Below are positions 24,787-34,067 of a DNA stretch of 64,000 bases, piece after piece (position 1 is the stretch's first letter; each line of letters opens with the position of its first letter). The stretch lies in contig JADJQY010000002.1 in assembly GCA_016712505.1 (NCBI GenBank), forward strand, positions 682,001 through 746,000. Direction: 5' to 3'. The stretch comes from Candidatus Eiseniibacteriota bacterium (GTDB lineage: Bacteria > Eisenbacteria > RBG-16-71-46 > CAIMUX01). The translations under genes and the position numbers were made by a program. The notes under the pieces were generated by a model. That model was not told where the DNA came from. It worked only from the letters and a program-made list of their open reading frames with translations, and made no database searches.

Positions 24787-26112
24787 ATGAGCCGAATCGA
24801 ACCGCGCACCTTTCGAGGAGCACGTGACTTCTTGCCCGCGGAGATGATCCGGCGGGAGGGGCTGTTCGCCTATCTCCGCGAGGTGTTCCAGCGCCACGGC
24901 TTCGCCCCGATCGAAACACCGGCGATCGAGTACCTCGAGGTGCTGCTCGGCAAGTACGGCAGCGAGGGGGAGAAGCTGATCTACCCGCTGGCCTACAAGG
25001 GAGGGACCACCGCCGCGCTCCGCTACGACCTCACCGTGCCCCTGGCCCGGGTAGTGGCGCAGTATCGCGACCTGCCGCGGCCGTTCAAGCGGTACCAGAT
25101 GCAGCCGGTGTGGCGGGCCGACACCCCGACGATCCACCAGGGACGGTACCGCGAGTTCTACCAGTGCGACGCTGACATCGTGGGGGAGGCGTCGCCGCTG
25201 GCCGACGCCGAGATCCTCTCCATGATCGGGGAGGTGATCGCGGGCCTCGGGGTGGGTAACTTCACCGTCCGGGTGAACCACCGGGCGGTGCTCGAGGGGA
25301 TGGTCGGCGCGGCCGGCCTGCCGCCGGAGGCGAACCGAGCGGTACTGCGGGCGATCGACAAGTTCGACAAGGTTGGCCTCGCGGGGGTTGAGAAGGAACT
25401 TGAGAAAGAGGGCATCGAGGACATGCCCCGCAGCAAGTTGCTCGATCTGCTCGCGCTCCCCAGCGGGGGGCGCGAGGCGATCCTCGCCCTGGCCGACCGC
25501 TGGTCTGGTGAGCCCAGGATCGGCGAGGGGGCGGCCGAGCTGCTCCGGATCTGGCAGGCGCTGGAGCAGATATCGCCCGACCTCGGGCGGTTCCAGTTCT
25601 GCCTCACCCTGGCCCGCGGACTGGATTACTACACCGGCGCGGTCTTCGAGTCGTTCATCGACGACCTGCCGCACATGGGGAGCCTCTCCGGGGGGGGGCG
25701 GTACGACGATCTGGTGGGGGTCTTCTCCGAGGAGTCGCTCCCCGCGGTCGGAACGACCATCGGGCTCGACCGGATCTTCTCCGCCCTGGAGCAGCTCGGG
25801 CAGGCGGGCGGGACGCCGACCCGGACCCAGGTCATGGTCCTCCAGTTCGGGCCGGAGTCGGAGGGGCCGGCGCTCCGCACCCTGCGACGGCTGCGCCAGA
25901 GCGGGCTCCGTGCGGAGGTCTGGTACCGGCCCGAGCGGCTGGGAAAGCAGATTCAGCAGGCGGACAAACGCGGCGTGCCTCTGGTCCTCTTCCAGGGTCC
26001 TGACGAGGCGGCGGCCGGGATCTGGACCCTCAAGGTGTTGACCAGCGGGGAGCAGATCCAGATCCCGGAAGCGGATCTCGAGGCGCGGGTGCGCGCGCTG
26101 GCCACTCCGTAG
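24787..26112 (+). CDS. hisS: Histidyl-tRNA synthetase
   Basis: A 441-residue class II synthetase that charges tRNA-His. Motif 2 region: LRYDLTVPLARVVAQ and FKRYQMQPVWRADTP. The HisA-type signatures are ARGLDYYTGAVFE and SGGGRYDDLVG, and motif 3 is TTIGLDRIFSAL. A C-terminal anticodon-binding domain follows (VMVLQFG to the end). The ATG at 24787 has GAGGAGAG upstream. It follows the histidine ammonia-lyase gene by 17 bases and is probably co-transcribed with it. A HisZ regulatory paralogue is less likely because the Arg and Tyr of the histidine pocket (RGLDYYTG) are kept. Confidence 0.93.
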   Translation: MSRIEPRTFRGARDFLPAEMIRREGLFAYLREVFQRHGFAPIETPAIEYLEVLLGKYGSEGEKLIYPLAYKGGTTAALRYDLTVPLARVVAQYRDLPRPFKRYQMQPVWRADTPTIHQGRYREFYQCDADIVGEASPLADAEILSMIGEVIAGLGVGNFTVRVNHRAVLEGMVGAAGLPPEANRAVLRAIDKFDKVGLAGVEKELEKEGIEDMPRSKLLDLLALPSGGREAILALADRWSGEPRIGEGAAELLRIWQALEQISPDLGRFQFCLTLARGLDYYTGAVFESFIDDLPHMGSLSGGGRYDDLVGVFSEESLPAVGTTIGLDRIFSALEQLGQAGGTPTRTQVMVLQFGPESEGPALRTLRRLRQSGLRAEVWYRPERLGKQIQQADKRGVPLVLFQGPDEAAAGIWTLKVLTSGEQIQIPEADLEARVRALATP

Positions 26113-26131
26113 GCGAGAGCGCCGGGGCGCG

Positions 26132-26160
26132 TTGACCGTCCGCGGCACGGTTGATATATT
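26132..26160 (+). promoter_or_regulatory. Strong sigma-70-type promoter
   Basis: TTGACC (26132-26137), a 17-base spacer and TATATT (26155-26160). This is the closest match to the housekeeping consensus in the window. The start codon at 26212 gives a leader of about 45 bases. Confidence 0.8.
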
Positions 26161-26211
26161 GCGCGCAATCAGCGGAAAACCCGCGCCGGGATGGAAGGCA
26201 GGAGCAACAGC

Positions 26212-27108
26212 ATGGCAGGTTCGATGGCACCGAATCGTTTCTCGGGTTTGACGGACGCGGCGTGGGCCGGCCGACATCTCTTGGTCACGGCCGCGGTCCT
26301 GTTCTGGGGCGCGTGCGACGGGATCCTGCTGACCCCGCGGGCCTTGGCTCTCGATCCCACGGCCCGGGTCTCGATCGCGGGAATGCTCGGCGCGAGCTCT
26401 CTCGGGATGGGGGACGTCAACGACCAGATCAATCGCGGGAATGCGTTTCTCGCCGATCAGGACTGGATCGAGCTGGACGAGATCAAGCGCGGATTCAACT
26501 TCGGCTGGGAGGTGCGCTCCACCGTGAGCGGACCGTTCGCGGTCAGCCTCGGAGGCGGACTGCTGAGCGCCAGCAGCTCGGTCGACTTCGACCAGGTGAT
26601 CGACGTGAAACCGAGCGCCACCTTCTATCGGGCGCGGCTCGATTACATGCTCCCCTTCCGTCCGAAGCCGTCGATCCGGATGTTCGTCGGTGGCGGTCCG
26701 CTGTTCCTGACCGATGCCAAGGTCGAAGCCACGCACGAGGCGCGCACGGTCGACGGTGGCGTACAGCGGGTCGATAGCGCCACGATCAGCGGCAGCAGCG
26801 TCGGCTTCGAGGGACTCCTGGCGGTCGAGATGGTCTTCAACGAGCGGATCACCCTGGTGCTCGACGGCGGCTATCGGCTGGCCAAGGCGAGCGGCGACGA
26901 CATGGAGTGGAAGGCTTCCCGCGTGGCGAATCCGGTGCTCGACCGCGACGAGGACGACGTGCCGGATGGTCTGGAACTGGGCCAGGAGAGCTATCTTCGG
27001 CACGCCTTCCTCGACGGGAATCGCGTGACCCCCCAGGTTCAGGGATCGCAGGACATCGATTTCAGCGGCGCCCAGGCCAACGTCGGGCTGCGGTTCTATC
27101 TGTTCTAG
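26212..27108 (+). CDS. Outer-membrane beta-barrel protein
   Basis: About 298 residues. A long signal region with hydrophobic core HLLVTAAVLFWGACDGIL is followed by alternating strands separated by turns (VSIAGMLGASSLGMGDVND, SLGGGLLSASSSVDFDQ, SIRMFVGGGPLF, ITLVLDGGYRLA). It ends in NVGLRFYLF, with the C-terminal aromatic residue typical of barrels inserted by BamA. The ATG at 26212 is preferred over 26191 because AGGAG lies 8 bases before it. A short acidic insert DRDEDDVPDGLELG resembles a calcium-binding linker. It has its own strong promoter. The substrate or role is unknown. Confidence 0.8.
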   Translation: MAGSMAPNRFSGLTDAAWAGRHLLVTAAVLFWGACDGILLTPRALALDPTARVSIAGMLGASSLGMGDVNDQINRGNAFLADQDWIELDEIKRGFNFGWEVRSTVSGPFAVSLGGGLLSASSSVDFDQVIDVKPSATFYRARLDYMLPFRPKPSIRMFVGGGPLFLTDAKVEATHEARTVDGGVQRVDSATISGSSVGFEGLLAVEMVFNERITLVLDGGYRLAKASGDDMEWKASRVANPVLDRDEDDVPDGLELGQESYLRHAFLDGNRVTPQVQGSQDIDFSGAQANVGLRFYLF

Positions 27109-27144
27109 CCGTGGTCGATCGGGTCTAACCCGGGTGAGTGGTAA

Positions 27145-27204
27145 GGGACAGTGGGGTTGTCCCGCCCCCTGGTCGGATACGGCCGGGGGGCACTTTTTTG
27201 CCCC
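27145..27204. other. Two hairpins downstream of the barrel gene
   Basis: GGGACA/TGTCCC (27145-27150 with 27158-27163) and GGGGCA/TGCCCC (27187-27192 with 27199-27204, T-rich loop). Neither has a good T-tail. They may terminate or protect the barrel transcript. Confidence 0.4.
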
Positions 27205-27280
27205 GTGGGAAGGATCTGCCGCCGTCCCTGGGGGCCGCGGGCTGGGCGGAATCCGGACCCGGCCCGATCTCGGTGGGGCC

Positions 27281-27328
27281 CTATCTCAGCAGGACCCTGT
27301 TTCAGCAGGACCCTATTTCAGCAGGACA
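27281..27328. repeat. Three tandem 16-bp repeats at a gene end
   Basis: Units CTATCTCAGCAGGACC, CTGTTTCAGCAGGACC and CTATTTCAGCAGGACA. The third contains the last codons and stop of the minus-strand glycosyltransferase (Val-Leu-Leu-Lys-stop), so the gene end has been copied twice beyond its own stop. Confidence 0.9.
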
Positions 27329-28196
27329 TAGTTCCGGTACTCGCCGATCCTTCGATGGAGGAGATGGGTCTCCAGCCATGACAGGACGCGGACGGAAGCG
27401 AGGTTGTGTTCGTGCTTGGTTCCGGGACGGCGATAGTCGGCGGCGTTCCAGCCCTTGCTCGCGATCCACTCACGCATAACCGCGGGGTGGGTGTCTTTGA
27501 ACCGCGCGACATCCTCGAGCGGACCGTAGTCGAAGGGGAGCCCCTCGTCGGGGTGACGTTTGCGGACCCAATCCTCGGGGTGGTGGAGCCGGTCGAGCGC
27601 CATCTGCTTCTTCTTCATCACCTCCGGAGGGCGGACCCAGCCGTAGTGGTAGATCCGGGCGTCGATCGGGCGGACCCGAGGTTTGCGGCCGTCGAGGCGG
27701 AATCCCTGGGCACTCTTCCAGGAGCGCATTCCGGGAGGTTGCGGACCACCCGGACCTCGTGCTTGTACCAGTTGCGGGTCCAGTGGACGCGGTCGAAATC
27801 GCCCCAAAAGTGGAGGTAATCGAAGAGCAGGCCTTCGACTTCGGGGTTGTCCAGCCAGCGCTCCATGGCGGCGCGGATCCGGGGATGATCTTCCTCGTGA
27901 ACCACTTCGTCGGCCTGGACGTAGAAGCACCAGTCTCCGGTGCACTGATCGAGGGCGAGATTGGTTTGAACCGCGTTGATGTGCCCGTGGACAAAGTGGC
28001 TGGGATCCCAGTCGGTCTGGAGGATCCGGATCTTCGGGTCATTGATCTCCTGGATGCGCTCGAGCGTGCCGTCGGTCGATTCGCCGACCGTGATCACGAA
28101 CTCGTCGCAGAGCGGCAAGATCGAACGGATCGCTTCGGCGATCGGGTAGTGCAGACGCACCGCATCGCGAACGAAGGAAAAACCGCTTACGCGCAC
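27313..28196 (-). pseudogene. GT2-family glycosyltransferase with a frameshift
   Basis: The N-terminal part (ATG at 28196) reads GFSFVRDAVRLHYPIAEAI, FVITVGESTDGT and CFYVQADEVVHEEDH, a GT2 fold with a QADE metal motif. At about 27735 this frame turns into low-quality sequence, while the next frame picks up the family C-terminus (RSWKSAQGFRLDG, IYHYGWVRPPEVM, HPAVMREWI) and ends at 27313. Adding one base near the CCGGAA at about 27735-27740 would restore a protein of about 290 residues. It may be a real one-base deletion or an assembly error. The tail is followed by two extra copies of its last 16 bases. Confidence 0.75.
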
Positions 28197-28326
28197 GGGT
28201 ACCTCGGATATGCTCGGTCGGATCGGGGTGAAGGGCCGACGAGGCCCCTACGACGCGCCGCATATTAGGAACCGTATCGGCAGGGAGCAAGGCGGGAGAC
28301 GAACTCTCGCATCTGGAGGGCACTGG

Positions 28327-29586
28327 ATGGCCGTCCTACGGCAGACGATGAGACCATGGGCCGCGCGACCGTGCGCCGCAGCTGGCGCGATTCTGGCCGC
28401 CGCGATCGCACTCCCGGCGGCGGACGCGCGGGGCGCGGAGGTGACGGTTTCCACCGCCGCGCCGGCCGCCATCTTCCCGATTTCCGAGGTGCGTGCCGGA
28501 ATGAAGGGGGTGGGACGCACCGTCTTCGTCGGTGACACCATCGAGGAGTTCGGGGTCGAGGTGCTCGCCGTGATGAAGCGTTCGCGCGCTCAGGGGGACC
28601 TGATCCTCTTCCGCGCGGAAGGAGAGACTCTGGCCCACGCCGGCATCATCGCCGGAATGAGCGGCAGCCCGGTCTACCTCGACGGACGGGTCGTGGGGGC
28701 GGTCGCGTTCGCCTATCCGAACGGCAAGGACCCGATCGGGGCGATCACGCCGATCGGGGAGATGCTGGAAATCCTGGACGGTGGGTTGGAGTTTCCCGAG
28801 GACGGGGCAGAGGATGGACCTCCCGCCGCGCGTTCCTGGAATGCCGATCCCGGGGCGCGAACCTCGGGTGCCGTCTCTCCCGGCGGCGCCGCCGATCGCG
28901 GGTCGCGCGACGCGTTCGATCTGCTCTGGCGCGGCTTTCTCGGTCGCGAGGTGGAGCGTCTGCCCCTCCCCGCGCCGGGTGCGACCGATCCGGGGGCACT
29001 CGCCCCGGTCCAGCTGCCGCTGACCCTCTCGGGTTGGGCCGAGCCGTTACAGTCGGAGATGCGGGAGACGCTCGGCGCGCTCGGCTTCTCTGCGGTGGCC
29101 ACGCCGGGCGGAGGCTCCCCGGGCGACATCCAGGTGAAGCCGCTCGAGCCGGGCTCTGCCGTCGCGGTGCAGATGGTGCGGGGTGATGCCGACCTGGCCG
29201 CGATCGGCACGGTGACCTACATCCGGGGGGACGAGATCGTGGCCTTTGGGCACCCGATGGTCCAGGCCGGCCCAGTCGCCTTTCCGATGAGCAGCGCCTG
29301 GATCTACGGTGTGATCCCGAACAACGTCGTCTCGGTGAAGATGGGCGGATCGACCGGGCTGATCGGCGGCATCCTGGAGGATCGACGGGCTGGGATCGGG
29401 GGAAAACTCGGCCAGGCGCCGGACCTCCTCCCGGTGCGGGTGGTGATGAATGAGTCGGGCGCGGGCCACACCTATCGGTACGAGGTGGTACGTCAGACGG
29501 CGTACACCCCATTTTTTCTCCCCTGGACCGTCTCGAACTCCTATCTCGCGCGCGGCTGGGGACTGGGTGAGAGGCCGATCTCGTGA
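28327..29586 (+). CDS. SpoIVB-like (S55) serine protease, N-terminal part
   Basis: A 419-residue exported protein. Signal segment AAAGAILAAAIALPAADARG; then the S55 domain with SEVRAGMKGVGRTVF, AGIIAGMSGSPVYLDGRVVGAVAFAY (catalytic Ser in GMSGSP) and EIVAFGHPMVQAGPV. In Firmicutes SpoIVB cuts a sporulation protein; in Gram-negative phyla the relatives have unknown targets. The frame stops at 29586, and the following gene starts at 29583 in another frame with sequence that reads like the C-terminal domain of the same protein. The ATG at 28327 has GGAGG 7-8 bases upstream. Confidence 0.82.
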   Translation: MAVLRQTMRPWAARPCAAAGAILAAAIALPAADARGAEVTVSTAAPAAIFPISEVRAGMKGVGRTVFVGDTIEEFGVEVLAVMKRSRAQGDLILFRAEGETLAHAGIIAGMSGSPVYLDGRVVGAVAFAYPNGKDPIGAITPIGEMLEILDGGLEFPEDGAEDGPPAARSWNADPGARTSGAVSPGGAADRGSRDAFDLLWRGFLGREVERLPLPAPGATDPGALAPVQLPLTLSGWAEPLQSEMRETLGALGFSAVATPGGGSPGDIQVKPLEPGSAVAVQMVRGDADLAAIGTVTYIRGDEIVAFGHPMVQAGPVAFPMSSAWIYGVIPNNVVSVKMGGSTGLIGGILEDRRAGIGGKLGQAPDLLPVRVVMNESGAGHTYRYEVVRQTAYTPFFLPWTVSNSYLARGWGLGERPIS

Positions 29587-30266
29587 CCACGTGCACGGTC
29601 TACTACAACGGAGATCGCAGCGTGACCCGGCACGAGCGGATCGCGAGCGACGCGCCGAGTCAAGACCTGGGGCAAAACGTGGTGATGCCCGCCTCCCTGC
29701 TCCTGGTCAACCCGTTCGAGCCGGTCCGAATCGACTCGGTGGCGGTGACCGTGGACTACGAGCGGCGCATCGGCCGGGCGCGCCTCTCGCGCCTCAGCTG
29801 CTCACCGCTGCGGGCCGAGGCGGGGGACACCCTGGAGGTGCGGGTGGAGTTCGAACCGTACCGGGGTCCGCGGGAGACCCGCGTGCTGCGCTATCCCGTC
29901 CCCGGGGCCTGGGCCGGCCGGAGTCTGCGGCTGCTGGTGGCCAGCACGCCCGACTTCATGGAGTGGGACTCCGACCGGACGCCGGAGAAGTTCAACCCGC
30001 GGTCGCTGCCCGACATGATCGAGATGATCGAGCGGGTGCCGGACGACGCCACGTTGAGCGTGCGGTTCTACGCAGCGGAACCGGGAGCCACCGTGGGGGG
30101 CGTCGAGGTGTCGGGCCTCCCCCCGTCGATGGCTGCGGTGGGAGCGAAGGGGGAGGGGGCGAGCGAGACGCGCGAGGTCTCGGGGCGCTTCCTGATGGAA
30201 GAGCGGATCGCCACCCCGTGGGTCCTCGAAGGGGGAGAGCAGATCGAGATCCAGGTGGAGCGATGA
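29583..30266 (+). CDS. Probable C-terminal domain of the SpoIVB-like protease, separate frame
   Basis: A 227-residue product from a GTG at 29583 that overlaps the upstream stop as GTGA. It has no signal peptide, which is odd if it acts next to an exported protease. Blocks such as LLLVNPFEPVRIDSVAVTVDY, PGAWAGRSLRLLVAS and FNPRSLPDMIEMI look like the beta-rich half that usually follows an S55 domain in one chain. Either a -1 frameshift joins both parts, or one base is wrong in the sequence, or the gene has truly split with translational coupling. An exact stop (TGA at 29568) bounds the frame just upstream. Confidence 0.65.
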   Translation: MTTCTVYYNGDRSVTRHERIASDAPSQDLGQNVVMPASLLLVNPFEPVRIDSVAVTVDYERRIGRARLSRLSCSPLRAEAGDTLEVRVEFEPYRGPRETRVLRYPVPGAWAGRSLRLLVASTPDFMEWDSDRTPEKFNPRSLPDMIEMIERVPDDATLSVRFYAAEPGATVGGVEVSGLPPSMAAVGAKGEGASETREVSGRFLMEERIATPWVLEGGEQIEIQVER

Positions 30267-32482
30267 GCAACTGGCAGCGGCACGAGGTGAACGCGGCGCA
30301 GGGAGGCATGAGCACGGTGAAGGCGATCTGGAATTCGACCCACGGAGTCCTCGGCAGGGTCTCCCTCGCGACGACAGCGCTCGCGGGTGTGGCACTGGTA
30401 CTCACTGCGGATCCTGCCGCCGCGGTACGCACGCGGTACCTGCGCACCGAGGGGTATGACGCGTGGAAGAAAGGGACGCTGGAAGGGACTGCCCTGAGCG
30501 AAGACGGTCGGCTCCTGCCCGCGCCCAAGATCGAGCGGCTGGGCGATCCGGGCGCCCGATCGCTCTGGGCGCTGGCCTCGACCGGGGACGGCCCGCTCTT
30601 CGTCGCGAGCGGCGATCAGGGGCAGGTGTTCGTGCAAGAGGGGAGCGGCGAGCCGCGACTGCTTGCCTCGGTGTTCAACTACGAGTTGTTCTGCGCCGCC
30701 CCTGACGGCAAGGGGGGATGCTACGTCGCCGGGGCGCCGGCCGGAAGCATCATCCGAGTGGGAGGCGACGGGACGACCCGAACGATCTTCGATGCGCCGG
30801 AGGGGTTGATCCTGGCTCTGCTGCGCGACCCGAGCGGCGGGGTGTATGCCGCTGCCGGTGAGCGCGGACGGCTTTACCGAGTCAGCGACGCCGGAGATTC
30901 GAAAGTGGTCTCGGAAAGCGGGGACCTCCACCTCCGCTGTCTCGCCTGGTCGAGCGACGGCAAGAAGATCCTCGCCGGCACCGACGGGCGCGGCCTGGTG
31001 CAAGAGATCGACGTGGCGAGCGGCAAGCTGCGCACGGTCTACGATGCGGCCGAGCAGGAGATCGTGACCGTCGTGCCGATCGCCGACGGCGGGGCCTACT
31101 TTGCCTCGAACCCGGGCGAGCCCCAGGGAGGCGGAGGCGCGGGCGGTTCCGGCGAGGACGATGAGGGAGCCGGCGGGATGCGCGGACCGGCCCCGACCGT
31201 CTATCGCCTCGATGCGAGCGGATCGGTTCGTCCGATCTGGAAGGCCAGGGAACAGACGATCCACGCACTGCTCGTCGAGCCGGAGGGCTCTCTCCTCGTC
31301 GCCACCGGCTCCGCCGGCGCGGTCTATCGCATCGACGAGTCGGGTCACGAGACGATCTTGTGGCGCGCGGAGGAGGAGCAGGTGCTCTGCCTCGCACGGC
31401 ATCGCGGCGAGGTGTACGCCGGCACGGCGAACCCGGGGCGGCTCTATCGGCTGGATGACGGGCCGAATCCCGAGGCGAGCTACACCTCGGAGGTGTTCGA
31501 CGCCCAGGATCAGGCCCGCTGGGGGGCGATCCGCTGGACCGGAGAGGCCGCGGGCGGAAAGGTGAGTTTCGAGACCCGCAGCGGCTACACCTCACTGCCG
31601 GACGAGAGCTGGAGTGGCTGGACTGGCGGGGTGGTCGATCCGCTCGGCGCGCCCGTGACCAGTCCGATCGGACGGTTTCTGCAATGGCGGGTGAAGCTCA
31701 CCGCTGGCTCCGCCGGTCTGCCCAGCGTCAGGCGGGTGGAAGTGGCGCACCTCGGGGCGAACCGCGCGCCCGAAATCGCCTCACTCTCGATCTCGCCCGA
31801 CGAGCCGCAGTTCCAGGGCGGGGAGAAGCACGGCGGTGGCGTGACTCAGACCCTCCCGAATGGGATCGAGATCGACTACTCGGTGCCCCCCGGACCGGTG
31901 CAGGCGATCGTGCCGAACGATGTGCCGACTGCGCTGCGCCAACTCCGCTCGATCATCTGGGACGTCGACGATCCGGACAATGATGAGATGGCCTTCAGGC
32001 TCGAGATCCGACAGGTGGGGGAGGACGCTTTCAGGCTGATCGAGAAGGACCTCTCCGATCCGGCGCACTCGCTGGAGACCGGGTTGCTCCCCGACGGCCT
32101 TTACGAGATCCGGCTCACCGTCTCCGACGCGCCGGGAAATCCGCCGGGAACGGAGCGAACCGTGCAACGGCTCACGCCCCCCTTCCGGGTCGACAACGTG
32201 GCCCCGACGGTCACGGAGCTGAAGGCGCGCAAGGTCGAGGGGCCGGCGCTGTTGGTCAGCGGGACGGCGCAGGATCTGGCCACGCCGCTCCGGCGAATGG
32301 CGGTCTCGGTCGACGGCGGGGCGTTCCGCGCTCTCTCGCCCGCTGACGGCATCCTCGATAGTCCGCGCGAAGCGTTCGAGGCGCGCGTGCCGCTCGACTC
32401 AGCGGAGAAGGGGAACTGGGTCGTCGTGCGGGTGCAGGACGCCGCGGGGAACAACGGCAGCTACCGGGCCTGGCTCGAGTAG
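30263..32482 (+). CDS. Exported beta-propeller/Ig-like protein
   Basis: A 739-residue protein, ATG at 30263 overlapping the previous stop (ATGA). The signal peptide (LATTALAGVALVLTADPAAA) lies about 35 residues in, so an ATG at 30308 is an alternative start. Residues about 60-430 hold propeller blades (SLWALASTGDGPLFVASG, GGVYAAAGERGRLYRV, KILAGTDGRGLVQEID, LLVATGSAGAVYRI). The C-terminal part has three beta-sandwich domains with Ig/cadherin-like phrases (DVDDPDNDEMAFRLEI, FRVDNVAPTVTELKA). A Gly/Glu-rich linker sits at about 280-305. It probably acts outside the inner membrane with the S55 protease encoded ahead of it; the role is unknown. Confidence 0.75.
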   Translation: MSNWQRHEVNAAQGGMSTVKAIWNSTHGVLGRVSLATTALAGVALVLTADPAAAVRTRYLRTEGYDAWKKGTLEGTALSEDGRLLPAPKIERLGDPGARSLWALASTGDGPLFVASGDQGQVFVQEGSGEPRLLASVFNYELFCAAPDGKGGCYVAGAPAGSIIRVGGDGTTRTIFDAPEGLILALLRDPSGGVYAAAGERGRLYRVSDAGDSKVVSESGDLHLRCLAWSSDGKKILAGTDGRGLVQEIDVASGKLRTVYDAAEQEIVTVVPIADGGAYFASNPGEPQGGGGAGGSGEDDEGAGGMRGPAPTVYRLDASGSVRPIWKAREQTIHALLVEPEGSLLVATGSAGAVYRIDESGHETILWRAEEEQVLCLARHRGEVYAGTANPGRLYRLDDGPNPEASYTSEVFDAQDQARWGAIRWTGEAAGGKVSFETRSGYTSLPDESWSGWTGGVVDPLGAPVTSPIGRFLQWRVKLTAGSAGLPSVRRVEVAHLGANRAPEIASLSISPDEPQFQGGEKHGGGVTQTLPNGIEIDYSVPPGPVQAIVPNDVPTALRQLRSIIWDVDDPDNDEMAFRLEIRQVGEDAFRLIEKDLSDPAHSLETGLLPDGLYEIRLTVSDAPGNPPGTERTVQRLTPPFRVDNVAPTVTELKARKVEGPALLVSGTAQDLATPLRRMAVSVDGGAFRALSPADGILDSPREAFEARVPLDSAEKGNWVVVRVQDAAGNNGSYRAWLE

Positions 32483-32485
32483 CGC

Positions 32486-33934
32486 CTAGTAGGCGATCCC
32501 CCAGTAGACCGGGTAGGCGGAGGCGCCGTTGCACTTGATGCAACGACCCGGCTCCGCCTTCTTCGTTCCCTGGACATACTCGATCGGCCGGTTGCGGATC
32601 GTGACCTTGGTCTCTTCCTTCACCTTGGCCTCGCAGCCGGAATCCCCGCACCAGTGCGCCAGGCCGAAGCCCTGCGCGGCGCCGCACCAGGCGACGAACT
32701 CGTCCCAGGTGTCGATCTCCCTGGTGTGGGTGGTGCGGAAGTCGAGGGCGCGCTGGAACAGGTCGCGCTGCATCTGTTCGTGCTCCGCGCGCACCGCGTT
32801 GGCGATCCCGTCGATCGGCACGAACTCCTTCTTCCGCGTGTCGCGGCGGACCATGACGCACTGCGCCTTGGCCACATCCTTCGGCCCAACCTCGATGCGA
32901 ATCGGAATTCCTCGCTGCTCCCACTCGGCGTACTTCGAGCCCGGTCGCATCTGCTCGCGATCGTCGACCTTCACCCCGGTGAACGGGCGGAGCGCATCGG
33001 CGATGGTCTGCGCCATCGGGAGCACCGCGGCCTTGTCCTCGTCGGAGGACCAGATCGGCACGATCACCGCGCCGAGCGGCGCCAGGCGCGGAGGGCAGAT
33101 CAAGCCCGCATCGTCGGAGTGGGCCATGATCAAGGCGCCGACCAGCCGGGTGGAGACGCCCCAGGAGGTCATCCAGGCGTACTGCATCTGGCTCTGTTGA
33201 TCCTGGTAGCGCACGTTGAACGGCACCGAGAAGTTCTGCCCGAGGTTGTGCGAGGTGCCGGCCTGGAGCGCCTTGCCGTCCTGCATCATCGCCTCGATCG
33301 ACCAGGTGCGGAGCGCCCCGGCGAACCGCTCGTTGTCCGACTTGAGCCCGCGGAGCACCGGCACCGCCATTTCGTTCTCGACGAAGTCGGCATAGAGATC
33401 GAGGATCCGCAGCACTTCCTCCTCGGCTTCCGCCTCGGTGGTGTGGCAGGTGTGCCCCTCCTGCCAGAGGAACTCGGTCGTGCGCAGGAAGAGGCGGGTC
33501 CGCATCTCCCAGCGCACCACGTTTGCCCACTGGTTGATCAGGAGCGGCAGATCACGGTACGAGTTCACCCACTTCGAGAACATCGAATAGATGATCGTCT
33601 CGGAGGTGGGCCGGACGACCAGCGGTTCCTCCAGCGTCTTGCCTCCGCCGATGGTCACCACCGCCAGCTCCGGCGAGAAGCCCTCGACGTGCTGCGCCTC
33701 CTTCTTCAGGAACGACTCGGGGATGAAGAGCGGGAAGTAGGCGTTCTGATGCCCGGTCTCCTTGATGCGACGGTCGAGGCCGGCCTGGATCTTCTCCCAG
33801 ATGGCGTAGCCGTTCGGGCGGATGACCATGCAGCCGCGCACCGGTGAGTGGTCGGCCAGCTCGGCGACCTTGATGACGTCGAGATACCACTGCGAGAAGT
33901 CCTTCTCGCGCGGAGTGATCGCATCGTTTCCCAT
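32486..33934 (-). CDS. proS: Prolyl-tRNA synthetase, type 3 (short form)
   Basis: A 482-residue class II synthetase charging tRNA-Pro. Motif 1 region: DFSQWYLDVIKVAELAD. Motif 2: ANVVRWEMRTRLFLRTTEFLWQEGHT. Motif 3: SDDAGLICPPRLAPLG. The C-terminal zinc-binding domain of the archaeal/eukaryotic-type ProS is present (HWCGDSGCE and GRCIKCNG), and the tail ends in Tyr (WGIAY) as is usual for that form. It lacks the editing insertion of the E. coli type. The ATG at 33934 is preferred to 33967 because the family N-terminus starts just after it. Transcribed opposite to the propeller gene, with 3 bases between their stops. Confidence 0.93.
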   Translation of the reverse strand: MGNDAITPREKDFSQWYLDVIKVAELADHSPVRGCMVIRPNGYAIWEKIQAGLDRRIKETGHQNAYFPLFIPESFLKKEAQHVEGFSPELAVVTIGGGKTLEEPLVVRPTSETIIYSMFSKWVNSYRDLPLLINQWANVVRWEMRTRLFLRTTEFLWQEGHTCHTTEAEAEEEVLRILDLYADFVENEMAVPVLRGLKSDNERFAGALRTWSIEAMMQDGKALQAGTSHNLGQNFSVPFNVRYQDQQSQMQYAWMTSWGVSTRLVGALIMAHSDDAGLICPPRLAPLGAVIVPIWSSDEDKAAVLPMAQTIADALRPFTGVKVDDREQMRPGSKYAEWEQRGIPIRIEVGPKDVAKAQCVMVRRDTRKKEFVPIDGIANAVRAEHEQMQRDLFQRALDFRTTHTREIDTWDEFVAWCGAAQGFGLAHWCGDSGCEAKVKEETKVTIRNRPIEYVQGTKKAEPGRCIKCNGASAYPVYWGIAY

Positions 33935-34067
33935 GACAGTCCTCGTTCGTGAAGTGGCCGATGGCACAGATTTCCCGACTTATAGCACGAAGGACAGGGC
34001 AAGTCATGCCGACGGGCCGCGCCGGCCGGCCGGGCGGAGGCCGGGGGGCCCGGTGCTCGGGGAGAGC

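Noticed and set aside
27281..27328. CRISPR-like array
   Set aside because: Units are 16 bp, head to tail with no spacers, and the third unit is coding.
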